Positions 22,454 to 32,085 of a stretch of 64,000 bases of DNA are shown one piece after another. Numbering within the stretch: position 1 is the stretch's first letter; every line of letters starts with the position of its first letter. A program made the position numbers and the translations under genes. The stretch lies in contig JAKSXM010000266.1 of NCBI GenBank assembly GCA_022575985.1, positions 186,001-250,000 on the forward strand, in the 5' to 3' direction. Source of the DNA: Anagrus nilaparvatae (taxonomy: Eukaryota > Arthropoda > Insecta > Hymenoptera > Mymaridae). A model generated the notes under the pieces. That model made no database searches, was not told the DNA's origin, and saw nothing but the letters and a program-made list of their open reading frames with translations.

Positions 22454-22476
22454 GAGGGGGGGCTCCGCCCCCCCCT
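22454..22476. other. GC-only hairpin (G8C...GC8)
   Basis: Eight G, then CTCCG, then eight C, giving a 9-bp pure GC stem with a three-base loop in very AT-rich DNA. GC hairpins of this kind are common near the 3' ends of rolling-circle and other invertebrate transposons, but no CTRR-type Helitron end is obvious here. Confidence 0.7.
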
Positions 22477-22499
22477 GATCTATTCCCGATGTTGTTGTT

Positions 22500-23480
22500 A
22501 TTGATTTTTTATTATTATCATGTTGTTTTTGTCCAAAATATATATCAATGCCAAAAAAAATTAACGCCTTGAAATAAGCTAAAATTTTTTTCTTAATGGA
22601 GACCTTTTACCTGTTCAAATGTGACCAATAAGATAAAATTTGTAGTAAATTCAAAGGAATGGCGTAATTTTGAAAATGGGCCAAATCAGGCTATTTTTGG
22701 ACCTTTAAACAGACATATTTCGGGCCCATGAGGTGCTAGAGGACTAAAACTTTGGCTGAGGGACTTTCTTATCACCCCAAACTATACCCTAAAATTTGAG
22801 TTGAATATATATAATATATAGTAAAAAATTTTAACTCATATGAATATTTGCATTGCTTAAAGAACTGTAGTGCTAATAATTTGGCAGCGTTTTTCCTATA
22901 TTTTAATTTTTTTAAAAATTTTTAATTTCGTAGAAAATGTAATTAAAACTAATATTAACTTATTTATTTTTTTAACGAAAAAAATTATATTATATCATTA
23001 ATTTCTTGAATTTGTCTTTTTTTTTATTATAATTATTTTTAAAAACCAAACATTATTTTAACCCAATCAATTTTTTGATTGACCCACAAATAAATGATTA
23101 AAAATACCATAAAAAATAAAAAAATTAAAAAAATTTTTTTACCAGCGTTAAAAATATTTTATAAAATTTTAAAGATACCTCCGTTTTAAATAAAAATTTC
23201 AGAGAATACGTAAAAATTAGTGCTGAATCGAATACCATGAAGTGTGATGGCAAAATTTTTCGATAGTCTCGAGACATTTTAATTTTTGTTAAAATTTTTA
23301 AAAAATGTTATCAAGTACAAAAATTCTAAAAATTAAATATCTCAAAAACTACGATAGCTAATCAGAAAATATAGGACCTATGTCACCCTCATTTTTTTTT
23401 CTTCATTTTGACGCCGGTTTCATGCCAATCGGTTCGGTGGTTCGTGAGTCATTAGGGTACAAACAAACAAACAGACAAAT
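22500..23480 (+). mobile_element. Probable non-coding 3' part of a retrotransposon (RTE-like tail)
   Basis: The stretch ends with GCCAATCGGTTCGGTGG, then GTACAAACAAACAAACAGAC and an AT-rich tail. This phrase is typical of 3' ends of arthropod RTE-type non-LTR elements and their non-autonomous relatives. No reverse-transcriptase frame remains. The assignment rests on the tail only. Confidence 0.4.
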
Positions 23481-24160
23481 AAATTTTCAGATATATATAG
23501 TATTAAGATATATTTTGTATACAAATATATATTGATTAATGAATCTAAACTTGATTCTTATCATAAAATTTCTATGACCCTTAGATTATACTCAGTGTTT
23601 ATATTACAACCAAAATAATAATATCGAATCTAAACTTGATTCTTTTTATAAAATCTTATTTCAACCCGAAATTATTCAATGATTATTTTGTAGTATTTTT
23701 TTTTACGTTACAAGTTCACTGTAACATGATAGGTGGTTTTCTATCATCTTGTTTCCTGATTCAAAAAAAATTTTAGAAAATTGTACTGACACCTGTACTT
23801 AATTAGACAATGTTATTCTGTTAACATGATTACTTAATTCTTTAAAAAAAAATTACATATCCTAATATTATTAGTATAATACGTCGTACAAGCCCATGAA
23901 CCAAAATGGTATGCTAACACACCCAACTTATAACTTATTATTCAACACAAAATTTGTTACATTATGCACAATGCAATTATAATGTGAATCACTTATGTAC
24001 TTAAACTTTTGTATAATATTTATTATTTAGGAATATTATTATAGTATATAATTTTTTTTATAGCTGACGTTTCGAGAATTCTTTTGCAACCCAAATATAT
24101 GCTACTAATAATTTGTTTTTACAATTCAAAATTTTTAAAAGATTGTACCGAAAATTTTTC
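23481..24160. other. AT-rich stretch with a short direct repeat
   Basis: The phrase GAATCTAAACTTGATTCTT occurs at about 23540 and 23627, each followed by similar sequence. A variant of the 12-bp motif (CTTATTTCAACC) lies at 23655-23666. No gene seen. Confidence 0.5.
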
Positions 24161-24179
24161 CAATTTGGTAACTTTTTGC

Positions 24180-24720
24180 TAAGATTTCACTTATGACGAA
24201 CTTGACAACCAGAAAAACACCCTCTTTACCTAGAGACATAATCCTATTTCAACCTAAAGGCATTATTTAACCTAGGCAAGAAAATTTTATATGTATGTTA
24301 GAATCCTGCCCAAGCTCAATTTATAAAGACAATATCACAGAAGATATTAGCGAAAACTGAAATTTTACACTGTCTCACTTATTACGATAAAACACCTATT
24401 ACACTGTGTAATTGTTATTAAATTTCAACTACTAGACAAAAAAAAACACCTTTTACATAGAGAAACAATCCTATTTCAACCCATTCTATTCGACCCTAAT
24501 CGATACTCTTATTTCAACCAGAAGATTTTATTTAACCCCAATTAAGGAACTTTTTATATCTACTATAAGTAGCTTTATTATCAAAGATACAGTAATTCTG
24601 CCAATCGAGATTTACCATAAGACCACAGAAGAAATTAGCGAAAAAACTGAAATTTTGCATTTTCAATACATTGTCTATTATAATCTGTAATTGTTATTTA
24701 AGTTATTGTATATATTTTTA
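24180..24720 (+). repeat. Two diverged direct repeats of about 240 bp
   Basis: Both copies run through an AAAAACACC-TTTAC-TAGAGA block, a CCTATTTCAACC copy (24243 and 24470), a TATTTAACC block, and TTAGCGAAAA-CTGAAATTTT followed by ATTGTTATT. The second copy carries an additional CTTATTTCAACC at 24508. No coding. Confidence 0.7.
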
Positions 24721-25000
24721 AGGAGGACTCTCTGGTAGAAGCCAGCAATACAGTTTATTTTTGAGAATAAAACAATATAGTAAGAATTCAAATTGTGACC
24801 TAATATGTCTCTGAAACCCTTACTGATTTTGGATTATGGGTACATAATTTTATAATTATTAAAACAGCCAAGCCCTCCATGGAGCCCTAACTACTAGAAG
24901 CAGTTAATGGAGCCTCGTATTGTTGGGATATTTTGGATTCCTATATTTAAATATTAAAACTACAGGATTATTTACTTTAAACATTTAACTCTGCTAAAAT
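24721..25000. other. Spacer without a gene
   Basis: AT-rich. Nothing supportable. Confidence 0.4.
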
Positions 25001-25024
25001 CAAATATATCATCTTATCGTCGGG

Positions 25025-25300
25025 ACCTTATACCTACAGATATAAATAGAATTTTACCCAACATGTCTGAAGTTTTAGTAGACATAAAAGCTATAGAGTT
25101 TATTTTATTTCAACCAATGTTAACATTACAGGATTATGTTATATCTTTTCTATTTCACTTTAAATTTATAAATTTGCTAAATTCTCACACATTTTATTAT
25201 CATTGGGAATTTCTACCTACAGATATTAAATCTATTTATTCTACCTAACATGCCTACAGTCTTAGTAGACATGGAAGCTATAGAGTTTATTTTTATTCGA
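25025..25300 (+). repeat. Duplicated segment with a short conserved reading frame
   Basis: Two copies about 185 bp apart (25025 and 25208) share CTACAGATAT, then an AACATG start and a frame reading M-[SP]-x-VLVD-[IM]-x-AIEFI. The first continues about 60 codons and the second stops sooner. It may be a decayed exon duplication or a simple direct repeat. Confidence 0.45.
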
Positions 25301-25592
25301 GAAATTAGTAATCGTAAAAACGACGCTCCCTAACTAGAGTACAATACTGTGGTACACCTTATTTTCTTCCTATTTTAATCAAATAAAGGAGCCTGATTTT
25401 TGTATATTTACTTTGGGTCACAGAATTACATTTTTTATAAACTTACTTCATTATTATGTTCAGTGTTCAATATTATTTATTCTATGTCTTTATTTTTAAG
25501 TTTCTTAATGCTACTTATTTTAACTATCTTTTTTTTTTTTTAATTATATTTTTTCTTTATTAAACACTAATTTTATAGCAATACTTTGTTAT
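25301..25592. other. AT-rich spacer
   Basis: No gene or repeat seen. Confidence 0.4.
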
Positions 25593-25625
25593 ATCTTTTC
25601 TCGCCCTCTCGTTGCGAGAAAAGAT
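25593..25625. repeat. 33-bp hairpin, copy 1
   Basis: Perfect 12-bp stem (ATCTTTTCTCGC and its complement) with a 9-base loop, CCTCTCGTT. It is identical to the copy at 26131-26163. Confidence 0.9.
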
Positions 25626-26130
25626 TTTCTTACTTATACTATTAATATGTTTTGATTTTACTTTAGTTACTCTATATATATTTTTTATTATTCTTATTAA
25701 CTATATTACATATTATTTGCTTACTAAAATTTTATTATTTATTACCTTTATACTTGTACGTTTACGTTAAAGTGTAAAATAAAAAATTTTATTTTAACTT
25801 ACGACAACTTACAATTACTTTAATTTATTCTCCTTATCTACTTTTTTTTTACTTTTAAATTTAATTGCTATAAGAGATAATTTTACGTAATTTATTACAG
25901 ATTGTAAGATTTGAAAAAAAAAAAATTTTTATTTTATCGTATTTAAAAAATTTTATATTCAAGGATGTGATTTAATTTCACAATGAATTTCAAACAACTT
26001 AATAAATAAAAAAAAATTCTTAACAATTTATTGTTAATTTAATCAACCCAATTATTTTTATTAAAATATTATGTTTCTTTTACTTAGTTATATATTTTTT
26101 TGTTTTTGCACTTATGATTTTATATTTTGC
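25626..26130. other. AT-rich interval between the two identical hairpins
   Basis: 505 bp of A/T-rich DNA with no coding signal. Confidence 0.4.
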
Positions 26131-26163
26131 ATCTTTTCTCGCCCTCTCGTTGCGAGAAAAGAT
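26131..26163. repeat. 33-bp hairpin, copy 2
   Basis: Base-for-base identical to the hairpin at 25593-25625, although the flanking sequence is unrelated. Confidence 0.9.
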
Positions 26164-26235
26164 GTTATACTACATTATTTGTTAATTATTTACTACTATT
26201 AAATATAACTAAAAAAAAAATTTTTTTATGATTAT

Positions 26236-26568
26236 TTATTGTTTTCTTATAATCTTACTTGTTTTCTTCAAGGCATTAATAATTTCCATTTTCTCTTCGG
26301 TACATTCCTCTGCATTGATTTTTTCCAAATCTTCGAGAATTTCCTCCATATCTCTGACAATGCTGTTTATTTTCTTCTTTGTTTTTATTCCATTTCTCTT
26401 ATTACTTTCTTCTATTGCAGCTCCTATTATTTCTAAGGACTTAATAAATTTCTTTTCTGTCACTTCGTTTTTTAATTCCATTATCTTTTCTATTTTTTCT
26501 ATTCTAGCTAATATACCTGCCATTGCTTTTGCTACTAGTTCCAATTCTTTAGCTATTTTCTCAGCCAT
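26236..26568 (-). CDS. Small coiled-coil protein of unknown function
   Basis: An uninterrupted 110-codon frame starts MAEKIAKELELVAKAMAGIL and is rich in Glu, Lys and Ile, with heptad spacing of hydrophobic residues along most of its length, so a parallel coiled coil or helical bundle is likely. There is no signal peptide or membrane span. Its charged composition is not what random T-rich DNA gives, which favours real coding. It lies 70 bp from the second hairpin and is transcribed towards it. No homologue is recognised. It could also be one exon of a longer gene. Confidence 0.55.
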   Translation of the reverse strand: MAEKIAKELELVAKAMAGILARIEKIEKIMELKNEVTEKKFIKSLEIIGAAIEESNKRNGIKTKKKINSIVRDMEEILEDLEKINAEECTEEKMEIINALKKTSKIIRKQ

Positions 26569-26599
26569 CTCAAAATGTTTTTTTTTTACTTTATCAACT

Positions 26600-27290
26600 T
26601 GCCATTATTGTTCTATTCATATTTTATTATATATTTTTTTTGTAACTTGGCTTTACTAATTCCTTTTACCCTTGCGCTACTGTTTATAATATACTCGTAA
26701 CTTTATATTATTTGAAAAATGCCTATTTTTATACTTGTAACTAATTGAAGTAACTTGTATCTGGGAAGGCGTGCTTTTCAAATATTGAATTTTTTTTTGC
26801 GTAGGAAGTGGAGAAATGCGTTACGCATACTGTTCAGCATCCGGACTGACAATTATGTGGGACTCGACTTAGTTTGCCTTTACCCACTAAAACTGCACTC
26901 CCTACCAACCTTATGCGAGCCTATCCTGGGACCGTTTTCACATTACTTCAGGACAGGTTCAAGGCCATTTAGTTCTAGTCGTGAACTCCATCTTTTGACT
27001 TGGGTCCAATGACTCGCCAGTCTGGTTCAGGATTCCTTCGTTCCATCTAATTAAAATTCCGTTTTTTATGCTATCATCTTCAATTAAATATATTTTAGTT
27101 GAATTATAAGTCATTTCCTATTATCGTCAAAAGAGAAGGTAATAAATAAATATATAAATATATAAATAATTAAATAAATAAATAATTATTATCCTACCAT
27201 CTTCAAGTGATTGCGGTATTAAAATTAAGTGCAGGAATGATTGTATGTTAGTGCAATACCTGCAGTCATCTGGATAAACCGCAGTACGTC
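26600..27290. other. Intergenic; GC-richer patch at 26760-27050
   Basis: The patch at 26760-27050 stands out in composition from its flanks but shows no domain I recognise in either strand. It may be a fragment of a mobile element related to the LINEs that follow. Confidence 0.35.
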
Positions 27291-27299
27291 TCAATATTA

Positions 27300-28459
27300 G
27301 CCTATACCTTGGACTTCAGTTTTTTTTGGTGCCGAATATGTACTCTACATACTGGCTGATTTCGAATCATACTTCTTCATTTCGAAGCGTCAGGCCAACC
27401 AAATTCTCAGGTGTGATTTGACCGATGTTAGCTTCTAATTGAAACTTTTTAGCAGCCCACCTATCGCATTTGAAGAATGTGTGTTCCGGCGTGTCGTCTT
27501 TGCCAGGACAGTATATACATTCAGCACTATTCACCTTCTGGATCCGAAAGAGGTAGGAGCAAAAAAGTCCATGTCAAAAAATAATTAATGTCCCCATGCC
27601 CTCTATTTATCTAAGGTGATATCTCTCCTATCAATCTCTTGGTCCATTTGCTCTCCGCGTAGTTGGTCCAACGTTTTTGCCATTTGCTTAGGCTGATCTG
27701 GCGCGAAGTAGCCTTTGCGCGGTCAATGCCTTCCCTCTCTATGTTTAGATAGATATACTGTCTCTCAAGAGCCAGCAACTCTATATGGATTACCCCAGCG
27801 ATAACTAGAGCTGCCTCCAAGGACACTGTGCGATAGGCACAGGTGATTCGAAGGGCTCCTTGCCTCTGGACGAGCTTAGACGCATAGCTAACCATCTTTA
27901 TGCGACCAGCCCATACTTCTGCACCATACAGGAATATTGTGTAAGTGACCGACATCAGAAGCCTGCGCTTTCCAGTCTTAGGTCCACATGTATTTCTTAT
28001 GAGCCTGCTTAGCGCAGCATCGAGCCTGGCAGCCTACCCCACTCGGGAACCATTGCGTTGAAATCGCCTCCTATGATAATTTCGCCGGTCATGTACCTTA
28101 CGGCATCTTCCAGACTGTTAAGTTTGGTCAGAGTGTCCCTTGTCCTCTCTGGACTCGCTTGGTGTTAAGTACACACTTATGTAAGTAACACTTTTCGTTT
28201 TAATCCAGACAAAACCTCTGTCGGAGCCATTCTCTTGTACAAGTACCTTCCTTGGATTTACTATCCAAATAGCTGCTTTCCCCAGCTCATCCGAAAACCA
28301 GTTCTGGGAGCGTGATCCGGCCCACTGTTCATTTATAAGTAGAAGGTCCACAGACTTCTCTCTATCAAGTTGAAACATCATGTTTCCTCGTAAGGGGCTT
28401 GTGTGCAAATTACCTTGTAGCACCTTTAACATTATCTGGCTTGCTAGAGTCTGCGCCAC
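27300..28459 (-). pseudogene. R1/I-group-like LINE ORF2 with the RT deleted
   Basis: On the reverse strand, 28118-28459 is the N-terminal half of an apurinic-type endonuclease (LKVLQGNLHTSPLR... LLINEQW), continued near 28040-28080 by IIIGGDFNAMVPEWG with its catalytic Asp. The sequence then jumps directly to the C-terminal part (27611-27955, LYGAEVW) and the zinc-finger-like CIYCPGKDDTPEHTFFKC at about 27440-27520. The whole polymerase domain is missing, so this is a deletion derivative. Confidence 0.8.
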
Positions 28460-29095
28460 TCCTTAATTTTACAAGAGCCCTCCGTAGCGCTTCGCACTTT
28501 CCTTTTCCATGGTCGTGCTTCAATTCCTTTTAGACCGAGGTCCAAGCAAAACATGCACCTTGCATTTGCTGCGCAGTCAGTTGTTTTGTGACCTTCTTCT
28601 CCGCATTTATAGCATTTCGCTCTCCTGTCGGGTCCGTTACATTTTGTGGCTACATGACCATAACACAGGCATTTAAAACAGTGGGTTAATGGGGTTCTTA
28701 ACCTTACCCTGCAGTTCATCCACCCAATTTTAATACACTTCATGTTGACCAGTTTAAAGGCGGATCTTTCATCAAGGTCAACGTAAGCAGCTCTCTGCTC
28801 TCTTGCGTTGCACTTAGAGATAGTCACCTTAGCTATCTCCGCGTCTTCTTCTTTGTCTTTGATGGCATTTAGAATGTCAATCGGCTGGGTGAGGCAATTC
28901 AAGTCGAGTATTTGGTTGAATTTTTTAGGAGCAAGGTCTCTTGCTTCGACCTGTGCACCCAATACTTTCCTTACTTCTTGTGAGAAAGAACCTACTTTGT
29001 CACTAGGTTCTTTCAGCTCAACCAGGACATCGCCCGTCTTCGTCTTTAGCACCGATCTTATTTTGGCACCGAAATCTTTTTGTTGGACCTGATCT
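28444..29095 (-). pseudogene. LINE ORF1 (Gag-like, CCHC knuckles)
   Basis: A 202-codon frame (28444-29052) ends in zinc knuckles: CFKCLCYGHVATKC, CYKCGEEGHKTTDC and the partial CMFCLDLG. This is the standard RNA-binding ORF1 architecture of R1/Jockey/I-group LINEs. It overlaps the start of the endonuclease frame by 16 nt. The 5' end of the element lies at about 29095, where a second element in the opposite direction begins. Confidence 0.8.
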
Positions 29096-29099
29096 CAGA

Positions 29100-29730
29100 C
29101 CTGCAGGCATGGACGGGACGACAGCATGGGGAGGTGGATTTCTACCTTACCCAGTTCTTAACTGGACACGGGTATTTCTGTTGAAGCATTGGCATAAGGT
29201 GGCAACAAAGGAGTGCTTGCACTGTCCGGGCGTGGATGATACAGTAGAGCACACATTCTTCGAATGTGTGCGCTACGCGGAGGGGCGCCCGCCCTTCCCG
29301 ATTTGGAGGCCGGAGACGGTGGTCCCAGAAATGCTACGGAGTTCTGAAAACTGGAACAAAGTAGCAGAGTACGTAAGGACCACCTTGTTGGAGAAGAAGG
29401 AGGAGGGCTTTCTATCGTAGAGAGCTCTCCTGCCCCTAGGCAGGGGGGAAGGCAGCGGCCAGCTGCCTAGGCTGCGCGTCCCAAACTGAAGTTATACCTG
29501 AAAAGGGAGTTCCGGTTTGGGACAAACAAGCGCGGGGGGTTTAAAGTGTGTTTATCCAGTAAGAATCTGGGGCGTAGCCGGCGACCGTGTTCGCCGGTGG
29601 TCTCCCAGTTGTACACTTTGTACAACTGGGCGGTCATGGAAATTTGCGGGTCTTTAAGGGCCGCAAACACTCCATGACTGATGCAAGATTCACATATTTC
29701 CCTTAAAAAAAAAAAAAAAAAAAAAAAAAA
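29100..29730 (+). mobile_element. 5'-truncated R1-like LINE with 3' UTR and poly(A)
   Basis: The first 320 bp encode the C-terminus of ORF2: CLHCPGVDDTVEHTFFEC is the conserved Cys-His motif after RT, and the frame ends KKEEGFLS at 29420. A GC-rich 3' UTR (29421-29703) follows, then an A run of about 26 nt (29705-29730), the hallmark of target-primed reverse transcription. It has no 5' part and starts 5 bp from the opposite-strand ORF1. Confidence 0.85.
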
Positions 29731-30480
29731 TAAGATAAGTACAAATATTACTCATTACTAACCGTGACAATTTATTATAGATATCTTAAATTTTGTAGAA
29801 ATACAGATCCAAAACTCGAGAATTAAAAGAGTGAATTGAAAGAGGGTACTAAAAGATTGAACTGGAAAAACTTATTCATCTCTTTTTCCAATTTTGGCTA
29901 TTATTTATATGATTGACTACATCAACGTGTTCATCTATTCCTTTTTTGAGAGAGGGGTGCTCTTTGCCTGGTAATCTTGAGGCTTCTCTTTTTGTCCTTT
30001 TTAATAAATAATTCCTAGACTTGTAATAGATTTTGTTATAATAGTCAAGGCCAATTTTCGAAATAAAAATTATTACTTATCTAAAACGTTAATAACGTTG
30101 TGTAATAACCAAGGCCGAAACACATTTTTAAAAAAACTTATAACTGGTACTGTAGACCTAAAGTAGTCAATTTCAAATATATAAATATATTTCTTCTTTA
30201 CTCTTGAAAATTTTTTTTTTTTAATTTCATTAATTATTATGAAAACTTAGCGTTATAGCGTTAAAGAGATTCAAAGCCCTATCATTTATTGGAAATCTAA
30301 ACTTATAAAATTTTTTGTGATTTTAAAAAAATTTGTTTTACGAACACACAAAGCGCTTGCAGAATCACAAATTAAAAAAAAACCAAAATTTTAAAGACAG
30401 CAATAAAAAAATTTTAATTCAAATTCAAAAATCACAAAGGGACAAAAAAATGCCTTAACCGTAGTCTTCTAGATCTCCGA
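29731..30480. other. AT-rich spacer
   Basis: No gene or RNA seen. Confidence 0.4.
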
Positions 30481-30481
30481 T

Positions 30482-31540
30482 TAAGAAATAGGGGCAACAG
30501 TCGGACCTATGTGAGTCCGAGGGAGGTTTTCTTCATCCTCGACATAACTTTCGCAACAGAAGGAGCGTCCAGGAGGATTGGTGACTGGAAAGTAATGGAT
30601 AACAAAACTAGCTACGACAATAAATACATCACCTTCTGGGTGTTAGAGGAGACCTCCCAACGACCTTCGTACAAGCGGCGTCCCCTAGGTTATAACGAGC
30701 TAAAGATGGACGACGACAGATTTGAAGAATATCTTCGGATAGAGTCAGTGTCTATCCCTTACTAGAGAAAGTAACCTCTTTACTACGCGGAGCTTGCAAG
30801 GCATCCATGCGAGAGAAAGCCAGTTCACTGGTGGAAATCCAAAATAGTGGACCTCCGAAAGGAGTGTTCAGCCAGTTTTTTATTTTTGGGAGTTGAAGGT
30901 GGCTCGACTCGTGCTTTTGAACAAAGGAAAGGGAGGAGCACCCGATTCTTTGTCATCTTACAGACCACTGTGTATGTTAAATACCATTTGCAAGGTGATG
31001 GAGAGCATGTTTTGGACTAGACTAAAGTCAGCAATCAGGGAGGTCGCAATCTCTCCAAGGAACGTGCTGTTCCTTGCAAAGCACGAAAGCACGCCTTCGA
31101 AAGCACGGCTTTCGCGAGGGGCATTTTACCGTAGACGCCATCAGACGTATCGTAGATACCATAATGATAGAGAGGGAACGTCCTACTCATCACGTTGGAT
31201 ATTTAAAATACCTTGGATTCGGCCAGGTGGGACTACATGCTACGATTCCTCGAGCAGAACCGCCGGATACTCAGATACCTGGGAAATGTACTAAAAAATT
31301 ACTTGCGGGCCCAAAGCCTGCTATAGGACACGTTTAATAGTAGGCAGGAGAGTGCCTGATTGCCCAAGGGTCGGTTCTTGGACCCGACCTGTGGAATGCC
31401 TTTTCCAAAGGCTTGCTGCGCGTTCACCTCCCGGAAGGAGTCTCCCTGGTCGCGGACGACGTGGCCCTAACCATAAAGGTTATAGAAATTGTAGTGGCCC
31501 AGTAGAGGCTGAATTAAGTCATGAAACAGACTAACACATC
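30482..31540 (+). pseudogene. R1-like reverse transcriptase fragment
   Basis: Frameshifted coding remains of a LINE ORF2. The end of the endonuclease (30511-30765) precedes RT motifs LLNKGKGGAPDSLSSYRPLC at 30917-30976. After more frameshifts come a DSARWDYML-type motif, a GSVLGP-like turn (about 31365) and a VADDVAL active-site block (about 31450). Stops are frequent. The 3' end and poly(A) are absent. Confidence 0.8.
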
Positions 31541-31735
31541 TTTATTCTACATACAACCAATTATACTAATTTAAATTAAATTTTAAAAAAATTTTTTTGT
31601 GAACTCAAATTCCTATCATTTAGTATACACAAAAACGGTCATTTTTATATTTTTTCATAAGAAATTGCATTAAAGCCGGTTTTTGTCACTTTTTTTTTTA
31701 CTACACTGTGTGACACCTGTTTCTCGCTACAGTCA
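31541..31735. other. Spacer between LINE fragments
   Basis: AT-rich. Nothing supportable. Confidence 0.3.
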
Positions 31736-31739
31736 GAGT

Positions 31740-32085
31740 TTTGCGGTAACTGGGGTAGTTACCCTCTCCAGGATAGTATTTCTTGAGCACTTATCCTCTC
31801 TGTACTTGCAGAGGAAGCATTCGGGCATTTCCTTGGTGCATTTGTTTCTTTATTTATCATCCTAGCGGCATTTAAGTCACGCCTTGCATCTGTCCCTGCC
31901 TTTCGAGACATACTGACTATGCCCATAGCCCAGACACAAGCAGTGCCTTGCGTCCGCACGGAGGCGCACTCTGCTTGTTATCCAGCTGATTTGGATTTTA
32001 CCCCTTTTGACCAGACATGGAGAGTTAGTCTCAAGTAGATCCACCACAGCCATCTGGGTCATCATACCTTTGGTACTGATCGTTC
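31740..32085 (-). pseudogene. LINE ORF1 zinc-knuckle fragment
   Basis: The reverse strand shows SRVRLRADARHCLCLGYGHS followed by CKA in one frame, and NASSASTERISAQEI-type sequence in the next. It resembles the knuckle region of the ORF1 at 28444-29095 after a frameshift. Short and decayed. Confidence 0.6.

Noticed and set aside
27300..29730. Twin-primed 5' inversion of one LINE
   Set aside because: Both halves contain the same C-terminal Cys-His motif, so two separate copies are needed.
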